This document shows, one piece after another, positions 19,180 to 27,069 of a DNA stretch of 64,000 nucleotides (its first letter is position 1; every line of letters starts with the position of its first letter). Source of the stretch: Pseudoflavonifractor intestinihominis (GTDB lineage Bacteria; Bacillota; Clostridia; Oscillospirales; Oscillospiraceae); the NCBI RefSeq assembly GCF_040096055.1, contig NZ_JBBMFK010000016.1, positions 1-64,000 on the forward strand, in the 5' to 3' direction. The position numbers and the translations under genes are program-made. A model generated the notes under the pieces. It saw nothing but the letters and a program-made list of their open reading frames with translations. It did no database searches and had not been told where the DNA came from.

Positions 19180-19215
19180 ATGCTCAAGAAACCCCGCTGA
19201 CAAGGAGACGCGACT

Positions 19216-19983
19216 ATGTATTTCGACACCCACGCCCACTACTATGACGACGCCTTTGACGCCGACCGGGACCAAGTCCTGGCCGCCCTGCCCGCCGCCG
19301 GGGTGGAGCTGGCCCTGTGCCCGGGCTGCGACCTGGAGAGCTCCCGGCAGTCGGTGGCCCTGGCGGAGCGGTACCCCCACCTGTATGCCGCCGTAGGCCT
19401 CCACCCGGAGAATCTGGAGGGGGCCAGCCTCTCCGACCTGGCGGAAGTGGAGTCCATGGCCGCCCACCCCAAGGTGAAGGCCATCGGGGAGATCGGCCTG
19501 GACTACTACTGGGAGAAGGACCCGGACAGGCGGAAGCTTCAGCGGGACTTTTTCTCCGCCCAGCTCTCCCTGGCGGAGAAGCTGGACCTGCCCGCCATCG
19601 TCCACGACCGGGAGGCTCACAAGGACAGCATGGACATGGTACGGGCTCACCCCAACGCCCGGGGCGTGTTCCACTGCTACTCCGGCGGCGTGGAGGACGC
19701 CAAGACCCTGGTCATCATGGGCTGGATGGTGTCCTTCACCGGGGTCATCACCTTCAAGAACGCCCGACGGGCCCTGGAGGTCATCGACTATCTGCCCATG
19801 GACCGGATCATGATCGAGACCGACGCGCCCTACATGGCCCCCGAGCCCTACCGGGGCAAGCGGAACGACTCCCGGTACGTGTTCCGCATGGCGGAGGCCA
19901 TCGCCCAGATTAAGGGCCTGACCGCCGAAGAGGTGGGGCGCATCACCACGGAAAACGGCAAGCGATTTTTCAACATTCCATGA
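19216..19983 (+). CDS. tatD: TatD family metal-dependent hydrolase (DNase)
   Basis: A 255-residue TIM-barrel amidohydrolase. Metal ligands visible are DTHAHY near the N-terminus, GEIGLDYYW, HDREAH, FHCYSG and ETDAPYMAP. TatD/YcfH proteins are 3'-5' DNA exonucleases or DNases linked to repair and DNA fragment degradation. ACAAGGAGA precedes the ATG. It is followed after 15 nt by a radical SAM gene of the TatD-associated family. Confidence 0.95.
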   Translation: MYFDTHAHYYDDAFDADRDQVLAALPAAGVELALCPGCDLESSRQSVALAERYPHLYAAVGLHPENLEGASLSDLAEVESMAAHPKVKAIGEIGLDYYWEKDPDRRKLQRDFFSAQLSLAEKLDLPAIVHDREAHKDSMDMVRAHPNARGVFHCYSGGVEDAKTLVIMGWMVSFTGVITFKNARRALEVIDYLPMDRIMIETDAPYMAPEPYRGKRNDSRYVFRMAEAIAQIKGLTAEEVGRITTENGKRFFNIP

Positions 19984-19998
19984 CAGGAGGCGGAGTAT

Positions 19999-20616
19999 AT
20001 GGAGACCATCACCTATGAGTACAAGGGCGGGCTGTACGTCAACCTGACCAACCGCTGCGACTGCAACTGCGTGTTCTGCCTGCGGCACAACGGCCACAAG
20101 GGCAGCATTTACGCCGACGACCTGTGGCTGGACCACGAGCCCACCCGGGAGGAGGCCCTGGCCGACTTCCTCCGCCGGGACCTGACCAGCTACCGGGAGA
20201 TCGTGTTCTGCGGCTTCGGGGAGCCCATGTACCGCTGGGACGACATCGCCTGGCTCATCGACGCCCTGAAGGCCAGATGCCCCCGGCTGCCCCCGGTGCG
20301 CATCAACACCAACGGCCACGCGGCATTGTTCCTGGGCCGGGACGTGACCCACGAGCTGTCCGGCCGGGTGGACACGGTGTCCATCTCCCTCAACGGCTCC
20401 ACGGCGGAGGAGTACTGCGCCGTCACCCAGCCCAAGGACGGCCCCGCCGCCTGGAAGGCCATGCTGGACTTTGCCGCCCGCTGCCGGAACACCGTGCCCC
20501 ACGTGATCATGACCATCGTGAACAAGGACAAGACCCCGGAGGAGATCGAGCGGTGCCGCCGCCTGACCATGGACCTGGGGATCACCCTGCGGGTCAGGAC
20601 CTACATCCCCAATTGA
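19999..20616 (+). CDS. TatD-linked radical SAM protein
   Basis: A 205-residue compact radical SAM enzyme. The N-terminus reads VNLTNRCDCNCVFCLR; the CX3CX2C cysteines that bind the 4Fe-4S cluster are present, with an extra cysteine inside the first gap. VFCGFGEPMYRW is the GGE-like SAM-binding strand and RINTNGH the next strand. Proteins of this size next to tatD form a recognised but biochemically uncharacterised family, so the substrate is unknown. It is co-transcribed with tatD and ends at a terminator. Confidence 0.88.
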   Translation: METITYEYKGGLYVNLTNRCDCNCVFCLRHNGHKGSIYADDLWLDHEPTREEALADFLRRDLTSYREIVFCGFGEPMYRWDDIAWLIDALKARCPRLPPVRINTNGHAALFLGRDVTHELSGRVDTVSISLNGSTAEEYCAVTQPKDGPAAWKAMLDFAARCRNTVPHVIMTIVNKDKTPEEIERCRRLTMDLGITLRVRTYIPN

Positions 20617-20633
20617 GCGCAAAAGCGCAAAAG

Positions 20634-20666
20634 AGAGCGCCGTCCCTGCCGGGACGGCGCTCTTCA
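20634..20666 (+). terminator. terminator of the tatD operon, first of an identical pair
   Basis: Stem AGAGCGCCGTCCC / GGGACGGCGCTCT with a TGCC loop. The core is repeated exactly at 20885-20913. Confidence 0.75.
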
Positions 20667-20760
20667 GCATGTGAAAAAATCTCCGTTCAAACGGGATGGG
20701 CTGGATTAGGGCGGGGGAGCTCGAGGGGGCAGCCGCCCGCCTCGAATTGGATCGAATGCC

Positions 20761-20883
20761 CCGCAAGCCTTGTGATGCAAGGCTTGCGGAGAGCGGAGCG
20801 AGGACTTTTGTACCGCACAGCGGTACAAAAGTAACGGCATTTTTCAAGGCGGTCGGAAAAGTCCTTGGACTTTTTCGACCGCC
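20761..20883. repeat. three consecutive large stem-loops
   Basis: Three perfect or near-perfect palindromes lie in a row: CCGCAAGCCTTG/CAAGGCTTGCGG (20761-20789), ACTTTTGTACCG/CGGTACAAAAGT (20804-20832) and a 17-bp arm pair at 20848-20864 / 20867-20883. There is no coding potential. They look like a composite intergenic repeat element. Confidence 0.75.
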
Positions 20884-20884
20884 C

Positions 20885-20920
20885 GAGAGCGCCGTCCCTG
20901 CCGGGACGGCGCTTTTTTCC
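20885..20920. terminator. second copy of the duplicated terminator
   Basis: GAGCGCCGTCCC, loop, GGGACGGCGC then TTTTTT. It terminates plus-strand reading and lies just downstream of the ribokinase stop on the minus strand. Confidence 0.75.
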
Positions 20921-20922
20921 GC

Positions 20923-21834
20923 TCAGGGCGCGGGGGAGGGGGTGATGGTGCCTCTGGCGGCGTCCACCTCCGCCATGGTGGGGATGGAGGGGGCGGCTCC
21001 GGGCCGGGACACCGCCAGGGCCGAGGCCAGGGAGGCGTTCTCCAGGCAGCGGGGGATGTCCTCCCCCCGGGCCAGGGAGGCCAGGAAGAAGCCGGTGAAG
21101 GTGTCCCCGGCGGCGGTGGTGTCCACCGCCTTCACCCTGTAGGCCCCGTGGGAGTAGGTGTGCTCCCTGTCCCGGTACACCACGCCCCGCTGCCCCAGGG
21201 TGAGCACCACCCGGGCGTGGGGCCAGCGTGTGAGCAGGGCGTCCAGGATGGCCCCGGGCTCGCTCTCTCCGGTGAGGGCCTGACCCTCCACCTCGTTGAT
21301 GAGGAAAATGGACACCTTCTCAAAGGGGAACTCCTTCAGCAGTCCCTCGGTGATGGGAGAGGGGTTGAACACCAGGGGGATGCCCAGCTCCCCGCACCTG
21401 CGGGCCAGGTAGGAGATATTGCTGATCTCGTTCTGGGTGAGCACCATGTCCTCCGGGCCGAAGTGGGAGAGCACGCTGTCGATATACGCCGGGGTGACGG
21501 CCTGGTTGGAGCCGCCGTAGATAATGATATTGTTCTGGCCGGAGGCGTCCACCTGGATGACGGCGTGGCCGGTCATCTCGGCGGACACGCCCATATAGTC
21601 CATCTGCACGCCGCTGCGCACCAGCATCTGCTCCAGCTCCTCGCTGCCCTTGCCCAGCATGCCGGCATGGTAGGTCTCCGCCCCGGCCCGGGCCAGGGCC
21701 ACCGACTGGTTGAGCCCCTTTCCGCCGCAGAAGTAGTCCAGCTTCAGGGCGGAGATGGTCTCCCCCGGCCGGACAAAGTGCTCCACCTGGTACACGTGGT
21801 CCACGTTCATGGAACCGAAATTCAGCAGTCTCAT
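20923..21834 (-). CDS. rbsK: ribokinase, PfkB family
   Basis: A 303-residue sugar kinase of the PfkB fold, phosphorylating ribose (or the sugar part of a nucleoside) with ATP. Visible are the N-terminal GSMNVDHVYQV, the substrate-binding GGKGLNQSVALARAG and the catalytic/anion-hole motif DTTAAGDTFTGFF, with Asp as base. GGGAGG precedes the ATG. The gene lies 15 nt downstream of the lacI-type regulator and is probably co-transcribed with it, opposite the nucleoside transporter operon. Ribokinase is the best call; a nucleoside kinase of the same fold is the alternative. Confidence 0.88.
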   Translation of the reverse strand: MRLLNFGSMNVDHVYQVEHFVRPGETISALKLDYFCGGKGLNQSVALARAGAETYHAGMLGKGSEELEQMLVRSGVQMDYMGVSAEMTGHAVIQVDASGQNNIIIYGGSNQAVTPAYIDSVLSHFGPEDMVLTQNEISNISYLARRCGELGIPLVFNPSPITEGLLKEFPFEKVSIFLINEVEGQALTGESEPGAILDALLTRWPHARVVLTLGQRGVVYRDREHTYSHGAYRVKAVDTTAAGDTFTGFFLASLARGEDIPRCLENASLASALAVSRPGAAPSIPTMAEVDAARGTITPSPAP

Positions 21835-21849
21835 TTTGTTCCTCCCTCT

Positions 21850-22893
21850 CTATTTCCCAGCTGTCTCCTGGGCGCCCGCCCATCTCATCGTGCTGCCGCG
21901 AATCCTCAGCGAGGGTTTGAAGGATATGATGCGCTCGCCGCCCGTCTCTCCGTGCAGCATCTCCGCCACCTGGCGGACCGCCTCCCGGCCAATGTCGTCC
22001 AGCGGCTGATACACCGTGGTCAGCGGCGGCTCCAGAAATTCCGCCAGAAAAATGTCGTCAAAGCCCACCACGGACAGGTCTTCCGGCACCCGCAGGTGGA
22101 ACCTGCGGCACTCTCTCAGCACGCCGATGGCCATCATATCATTTGCCGCGAAAATGGCCGTCACTCCCTGCCCCAGCAGAATGGGCAGGGCCTGAATGCC
22201 GCTCTCCACATGGTAGTTGCCCGCCACCACCAGAGCCTGGTCAAAGGACACCCCGGCCTCCTCCAGCGCTCTGCGGTAACCTCTCAGGCGCTCCGCCGAG
22301 CCGGACACGTTGGGCTGGGCCGTAATGCACCCGATCCTGCGGTGGCCCAGGGAGAGCAGGTGCTTTGTGGCCAGGTAGCCGCCCAGCTCCTGGTCCACGC
22401 AGACACAGGGCACCTCCATCTGCTGCATCCGCCGGTCCACGGTCACCACCGGGATCCCGCTGGACTCCACCAGACTGCGGAAGCGGACCCGCTCCTCCTC
22501 GCCCAGCTGGTAGGACGGCGTGAGGATCACCGCATCCACCGCCCGCCCCAGGAGAAATAATTCCAGATATTTGAAATCATTCTCCACGGAATCGTTGGTG
22601 TTGCCATAGAGCACGTTGTATCCCAGCGCGCTGCACTCGGACTCGATCACCTTGGCCAGGGAGGAGAAATACAGGTTGCTGATGTCTGGGAGCAGAAGCC
22701 CGATGGTCCCGGTACGCCTGGTCACCATGCTGACCGCGATCTGGTTGGGGTGGTAATTCAGCTCCGCCGCCGCGCGGAGCACCGCCTGCCGCGTCTCGGG
22801 GGAAATACGGCTGGGCTTGTTGTTCAGCACCAGGGAGACCGTTGTGGTGGAAACGCCCAGCTTGCGGGCAATGTCTTTGATGGTGACACCCAA
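21850..22893 (-). CDS. LacI family transcriptional regulator
   Basis: 347 residues. The N-terminus is the canonical LacI DNA-binding helix-turn-helix and hinge (VTIKDIARKLGVSTTTVSLVLNN ... AAAELNYHPNQIA), followed by a periplasmic-binding-protein-like effector domain (IGLLLPDISNLYFS...). Translation begins at TTG, with AAGGAG nine nt upstream. A GATAAACGTTTTAT palindrome lies between its promoter and its gene, and GATAAAACGTTTTATC lies after the facing promoter of the transporter operon, so it likely controls both. The effector is probably ribose or a nucleoside breakdown product. Confidence 0.92.
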   Translation of the reverse strand: MGVTIKDIARKLGVSTTTVSLVLNNKPSRISPETRQAVLRAAAELNYHPNQIAVSMVTRRTGTIGLLLPDISNLYFSSLAKVIESECSALGYNVLYGNTNDSVENDFKYLELFLLGRAVDAVILTPSYQLGEEERVRFRSLVESSGIPVVTVDRRMQQMEVPCVCVDQELGGYLATKHLLSLGHRRIGCITAQPNVSGSAERLRGYRRALEEAGVSFDQALVVAGNYHVESGIQALPILLGQGVTAIFAANDMMAIGVLRECRRFHLRVPEDLSVVGFDDIFLAEFLEPPLTTVYQPLDDIGREAVRQVAEMLHGETGGERIISFKPSLRIRGSTMRWAGAQETAGK

Positions 22894-22927
22894 AAGATCT
22901 CACTCCTTGCTTTTGGTCAAATGGGTG

Positions 22928-22943
22928 GATAAACGTTTTATTT
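22928..22943. promoter_or_regulatory. LacI-type operator before lacI-rbsK (imperfect)
   Basis: GATAAACGTTTTAT, the same palindrome as at 23092 with one base missing. It sits just downstream of the minus-strand promoter start site, consistent with autoregulation. Confidence 0.65.
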
Positions 22944-22954
22944 CGTATGATTTC

Positions 22955-22983
22955 ATTATAGAGAGAAGCGCGCAAGATTGCAA
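22955..22983 (-). promoter_or_regulatory. promoter of the lacI-rbsK operon
   Basis: Minus strand TTGCAA (22978-22983), a 17-nt spacer and a perfect TATAAT (22955-22960). Confidence 0.75.
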
Positions 22984-23025
22984 GGGGATATTTTAGTTTT
23001 TTCAACATTTATCACAAAAAACCAC

Positions 23026-23054
23026 TTGACAGGCAGCGCTTTACAGGGTATTAT
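23026..23054 (+). promoter_or_regulatory. promoter of the nucleoside transporter operon
   Basis: TTGACA (23026-23031), a 17-nt spacer and TATTAT (23049-23054), followed about 38 nt later by the LacI-type palindrome. Confidence 0.8.
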
Positions 23055-23091
23055 GAAGAAAACAAGGCACCCGCAAGCAGACATTTGACTA

Positions 23092-23107
23092 GATAAAACG
23101 TTTTATC
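23092..23107. promoter_or_regulatory. LacI-type operator of the transporter operon
   Basis: Perfect 16-bp palindrome GATAAAACGTTTTATC with the central CG typical of LacI/GalR operators, downstream of the transcription start. Confidence 0.8.
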
Positions 23108-23180
23108 ACTCGTGCCCATTCCCATTGGATAATGGGAGTATATAAACCGCATTGGTCAATATGGAAAAGGAGTGTCTAGC

Positions 23181-24302
23181 ATGAAAAAGCGTATCCTGTC
23201 TCTCGCTCTCGGCGCCACCCTGCTGCTGGGCCTGCTGGCCGGCTGCAACAACAGCAGCACCACCGAAACCCAGTCCGGCAGCTCCGCTGACCCCTCCAAG
23301 CCCAAGTTCTGCTTTGTGGTCACCAGCCAGCTGGGCGACAAGTCCTTCAACGACTCCGCCGCCGCCGGTATGAACATGATCACCGAGCAGCTGGGCTGCG
23401 AGACCAAGATCCTGGAGATCGGCAGCGACCAGACCAAGTGGGAGCCCACGCTGATGGATCTGTCCGACACCGGCGAGTACGACGCCATCATCGTCAACGG
23501 TTCCGGCACCATCGAGATCATCGAGCAGCTGGCGGAGGAGTTCCCCGACCAGAAGTACGTCATGTTCGACACCACCATTGACGAGGGCGCCTACCCCAAC
23601 GTCTACGCCATCAGCTACAAGCAGAACGAGGGCTCCTATCTGGGCGGCGTTCTGGCCGGCCTGGTGACCATCTCCGACATGCCCAACGCCAACGCCGACA
23701 AGAAGATCGGCTTTATCGGCGGCGAGGAGGACCCCATCATCTCCGACTTCCTGGTGGGCTACATTGAGGGCGCCCAGTCCGTGGACCCGGACATCAAGGT
23801 CTATGTCTCCTACGTAGGCTCCTGGACCGACACCGCCAAGGGCAAGGAGCTGGCCCTGGCCCAGTACAACCAGGGCGTGGACATCATCTTCCCCGCGGCC
23901 ATGACCTCCGGCCTGGGCTGCATTGAGGCCGCCGTGGAGCAGGGCAAGTACATCATCGGCGTGGACTCCGACCAGGCCATGCTCTTCCAGGGCACCGACG
24001 AGGACAAGGCCAACGTGATCCTCACCTCCGTCATGAAGGAAGTGGGCCAGTCCCTGTACCGCTTCGCCGAGATGGAGCTGGAGGGCACCGTGCCCTGGGG
24101 CAGCAGCGAGACGCTGGGCATCCAGGAGGGCGCCTCCGATATCGCCGTGAACGAGTACTATGAAAAGAATGTCCCTCAGGAGATCCGGGACAAAGTGGAC
24201 GAGGCCCGTCAGGCCGTGCTGGACGGAGAGGTAACGGTCACTTCCGCGCTGGGTCTTCCCACTGACGAACTCAACGCAATCCTGGATTCCTGCAAGCCGT
24301 AA
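23181..24302 (+). CDS. bmpA: BMP family substrate-binding lipoprotein (nucleoside uptake)
   Basis: A 373-residue lipoprotein with signal peptide and lipobox LLAGC (Cys22). The mature protein is a type I periplasmic-binding fold of the Bmp/Med/PnrA family: DKSFNDSAAAGMNMI, the central IGFIGGEEDPIISDFLVGYIEGA and a C-terminal DYYEK-like segment. PnrA-type proteins bind purine nucleosides. AAAAGGAG is 8 nt before the ATG at 23181. It is the first gene of the transporter operon; a hairpin follows it, so it can be made in excess over the membrane components. Confidence 0.92.
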   Translation: MKKRILSLALGATLLLGLLAGCNNSSTTETQSGSSADPSKPKFCFVVTSQLGDKSFNDSAAAGMNMITEQLGCETKILEIGSDQTKWEPTLMDLSDTGEYDAIIVNGSGTIEIIEQLAEEFPDQKYVMFDTTIDEGAYPNVYAISYKQNEGSYLGGVLAGLVTISDMPNANADKKIGFIGGEEDPIISDFLVGYIEGAQSVDPDIKVYVSYVGSWTDTAKGKELALAQYNQGVDIIFPAAMTSGLGCIEAAVEQGKYIIGVDSDQAMLFQGTDEDKANVILTSVMKEVGQSLYRFAEMELEGTVPWGSSETLGIQEGASDIAVNEYYEKNVPQEIRDKVDEARQAVLDGEVTVTSALGLPTDELNAILDSCKP

Positions 24303-24309
24303 TCGTCGC

Positions 24310-24347
24310 TGCGGGGCGCGCCGATTACAGCGCGCCCCGCATTTTTT
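24310..24347 (+). terminator. partial terminator/attenuator between binding protein and ATPase genes
   Basis: TGCGGGGCGCG, a 10-nt loop, CGCGCCCCGCA, then TTTTTT. In this position such hairpins usually lower expression of the downstream transporter genes relative to the binding protein. Confidence 0.75.
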
Positions 24348-24443
24348 CTCCCAAGGGCTGCCTGACGCCGCCCCGCGGAGGCCAGCCGTTCCTTTCCCGG
24401 CGTGGTCCGGAGCGGCACTGATTGAGAGAGAGGAGGCTCTGCC

Positions 24444-26003
24444 ATGGGCGAAGAGATCCTGCGCATGGAAAACATCACCAAGATCTACCCAAACGGCGTT
24501 ATGGCCAACAAAGACGTCACGCTTTCCGTCCAGAAGGGTGAGATCCACGCGCTGATGGGAGAAAACGGCGCCGGAAAAAGTACCCTGATGAAAATTCTGT
24601 TCGGATTTGAGTCCAAGGACAGCGGAGAAATCTACTTTGAGGGAAAGAAGCTGGAGACCTCCAGCCCTGCCGAGACCATCAAGCAGGGCATCGGCATGGT
24701 GCATCAGCACTTTATGCTGGTGGATTCCCTGAAGGTGTATGAGAACATCGTCCTGGGCATGGAGCCCCGAAAGGGCCCCTTTACCGACGGTAAAAAGGCC
24801 AGCCAGATGGTGGCGGACATGGCCAAAAAGTACAACCTGAACGTGGACCCGGAGGCAAAGGTGGGGACCCTCTCCGTGGGTCTGAAGCAGAAGGTGGAGA
24901 TTTTAAAGGTCCTGGCCCGGGGCGCCAAACTGCTGATTCTGGACGAGCCCACCGCCGTCCTCACCCCCCAGGAGACCGAGGAACTCTTCGAGCAGCTGCT
25001 CCTGCTGAAGCAGCACGGCCACACCATCATTTTCATCTCCCACAAGATCAAGGAAGTGCGGCAGATCTGCGACAACATCACCGTGCTCCGGGGCGGCCGG
25101 ACCATCGGCAGCATGCCGGTGGAGGGCTCCACGGAGGAGGAGATCTCCCGCTTCATGGTGGGCCGGGACGTGGTGCTCAACGTGCAGAAGTCCGCCCCCG
25201 CTTTCGGCGACAAGCTGCTGGAGATCCAGCACCTGAACTACTGGAACGACGAGCGCCGGCAGAAGCTCAAGGACGTGAGTTTTGACCTGCGCCGGGGACA
25301 GATTCTGGGCGTGGCCGGCGTAGAGGGCAACGGCCAGAACGAGCTGGCCGAGTGCATCTTCGGCCTGAAAAAGCCCAGCAGCGGCAAGGTCCTGCTCAAC
25401 GGCAAAGATCTCTCTCCCCTGGGTATCAAGGATATCCGCGCCTCCGGCGTGTCCTACATCCCCGAGGACCGCATCTCCACCGGCGTGGCGGGGAGCCTGA
25501 GTATCTGGGAAAACCTCATGTCGGACCGGATCGACAAGCCGGAGTTTCGCCGGGGCGGCCTGCTGAACCTGCGGCAGATCCGGGAAAAATGCGCCAAGCT
25601 CATCGACGCTTTCACCATTCTGTGCCGGAACGGCGACCAGGCCGTGTCAATGCTCTCGGGCGGCAACATGCAGAAGGTGGTCGTGGCCCGGGAGTTCTCC
25701 GCCGATCCCGACCTGCTGATCGCCAACCAGCCCACCCGCGGCATCGACGTGGGCGCCAACGAATTCATCTGGAAAAAACTTGTGGCCCTGCGGGACCAGG
25801 GGCGGGGTATCCTGCTCATCTCCGCCGACCTGAACGAGGTCCTGGAGCTGAGCGACAGCATCCTGGTCATGTGCGACGGCGAAGTGGCCGCCTACTTCCC
25901 GGACAGCAAGGCTGTCACAGAGCGGGAGCTGGGCCTCTATATGCTGGGCGTAAAGAAGCAGACTGCGGAAGAAAGGGGGGCTCTGTGTGAAGCGGCACAG
26001 TAA
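24444..26003 (+). CDS. nucleoside ABC transporter ATP-binding protein (double NBD)
   Basis: A 519-residue fused two-domain ATPase of the RbsA/YufO class. NBD1: Walker A GENGAGKST, the family LSVGLKQKVEILK and DEPTAVLTP. NBD2: Walker A replaced by GVEGNGQNEL, as is normal for this class, and LSGGNMQKVVVARE with NQPTRGIDVGA. It energises nucleoside import with the two permeases that follow. The ATG has GAGAGGAGG upstream, and its 3' end overlaps the first permease gene by 17 nt. Confidence 0.95.
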   Translation: MGEEILRMENITKIYPNGVMANKDVTLSVQKGEIHALMGENGAGKSTLMKILFGFESKDSGEIYFEGKKLETSSPAETIKQGIGMVHQHFMLVDSLKVYENIVLGMEPRKGPFTDGKKASQMVADMAKKYNLNVDPEAKVGTLSVGLKQKVEILKVLARGAKLLILDEPTAVLTPQETEELFEQLLLLKQHGHTIIFISHKIKEVRQICDNITVLRGGRTIGSMPVEGSTEEEISRFMVGRDVVLNVQKSAPAFGDKLLEIQHLNYWNDERRQKLKDVSFDLRRGQILGVAGVEGNGQNELAECIFGLKKPSSGKVLLNGKDLSPLGIKDIRASGVSYIPEDRISTGVAGSLSIWENLMSDRIDKPEFRRGGLLNLRQIREKCAKLIDAFTILCRNGDQAVSMLSGGNMQKVVVAREFSADPDLLIANQPTRGIDVGANEFIWKKLVALRDQGRGILLISADLNEVLELSDSILVMCDGEVAAYFPDSKAVTERELGLYMLGVKKQTAEERGALCEAAQ

Positions 26004-27069
26004 AATGGCCTGGGTCGAGGCGCTCCGCACAGCTGTTGCCATCGGCATTGCACTGCTCATCGTCTTTGTGATCGTGCTGTGCGTCAGCAGCGAGCCTTTG
26101 AACGCCATCTTCAACTTCCTTTTCGGTCCCCTCACCACCGTGCGCCGCATGGGCAACGTGGTGGAGGAGATGATCCCCATCATGTTTACAGGCCTGTCCA
26201 TCGTCATCCTGTACCGCACCGGCCTGTTCAACCTGTCCGCCGAGGGCGGCTTCTTCCTGGGCGCGGTGGTGGCCGCCATCTCCGCCCTGACCCTTCCGCT
26301 GCCCCCTGTGCTCAACCTGCTGGTGGCCATGATCCTGGCGGCTGTGGCCGGCGGCGTCACCTCCCTGATCCCCGGCATCCTGAAGGTCAAGTGCGGCGCC
26401 AACGAGATCGTCACCTCCCTGATGCTCAACTATGTGTGTCTCAATGTGGGCCTGTACTTTATCCAGACCTTTTTCATCGACCCGGAGATCAACAGCAAGT
26501 ACACCTACCAGTTCCCCGCCAGCATGGAGCTGCCCACCATCATCCCCGGTACCCGCGTCCACGCCGGCCTGATCATCGCCATTCTCTGCGTGGTGGCCTG
26601 CCACTTCATCCTGGAGCGCACCCCTCTGGGCTATAAGGCCACCCTGGTGGGCAGCAACGGCCGGATGGCCAAATACTCGGGCGTCGGCACCGCCGCGGTC
26701 ATCATCGGCACCCAGTTCCTGGGCGGCGCGCTGGCCGGCCTGGGCGGCTCGGTGGAGCTGTTCGGCATGTACCGCCGGTTCCAGTACCTGGAGCTCACCA
26801 ACTACGGCTGGGACGGCATCCTGATCGCCATCGTGGCCCGCTATAAGGCCAAATACGTGCCCCTGGCCGCCCTGTTCCTGGCCTATCTGCGCATCGGCGC
26901 GGATATCATGTCCCGCACCAGCGACGTGCCCTTTGAAATCGTGAAGATCATCCAGGCGGTGGTCATCGTTCTCATCTCCGCCCAGGCCATTCTGAGCGGC
27001 TTCCGAAAGAAAATGATCATCAAGGAGACCCAAGAGCTTGAGAATAAGGCGGTGAGCGCAAATGGCTGA
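25987..27069 (+). CDS. nucleoside ABC transporter permease 1 (YufP-like)
   Basis: A 360-residue permease of the BPD_transp_2 family with 8-10 helices. It starts at GTG inside the end of the ATPase gene. Conserved features are MFTGLSIVILYRTGLFNLSAEGGFFLGA, CGANEIVTSLMLNYV and, near the C-terminus, GWDGILIAIVARY. Together with the next gene it forms the heterodimeric membrane channel. The partner gene overlaps it by 8 nt. Confidence 0.93.
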   Translation: MKRHSKMAWVEALRTAVAIGIALLIVFVIVLCVSSEPLNAIFNFLFGPLTTVRRMGNVVEEMIPIMFTGLSIVILYRTGLFNLSAEGGFFLGAVVAAISALTLPLPPVLNLLVAMILAAVAGGVTSLIPGILKVKCGANEIVTSLMLNYVCLNVGLYFIQTFFIDPEINSKYTYQFPASMELPTIIPGTRVHAGLIIAILCVVACHFILERTPLGYKATLVGSNGRMAKYSGVGTAAVIIGTQFLGGALAGLGGSVELFGMYRRFQYLELTNYGWDGILIAIVARYKAKYVPLAALFLAYLRIGADIMSRTSDVPFEIVKIIQAVVIVLISAQAILSGFRKKMIIKETQELENKAVSANG

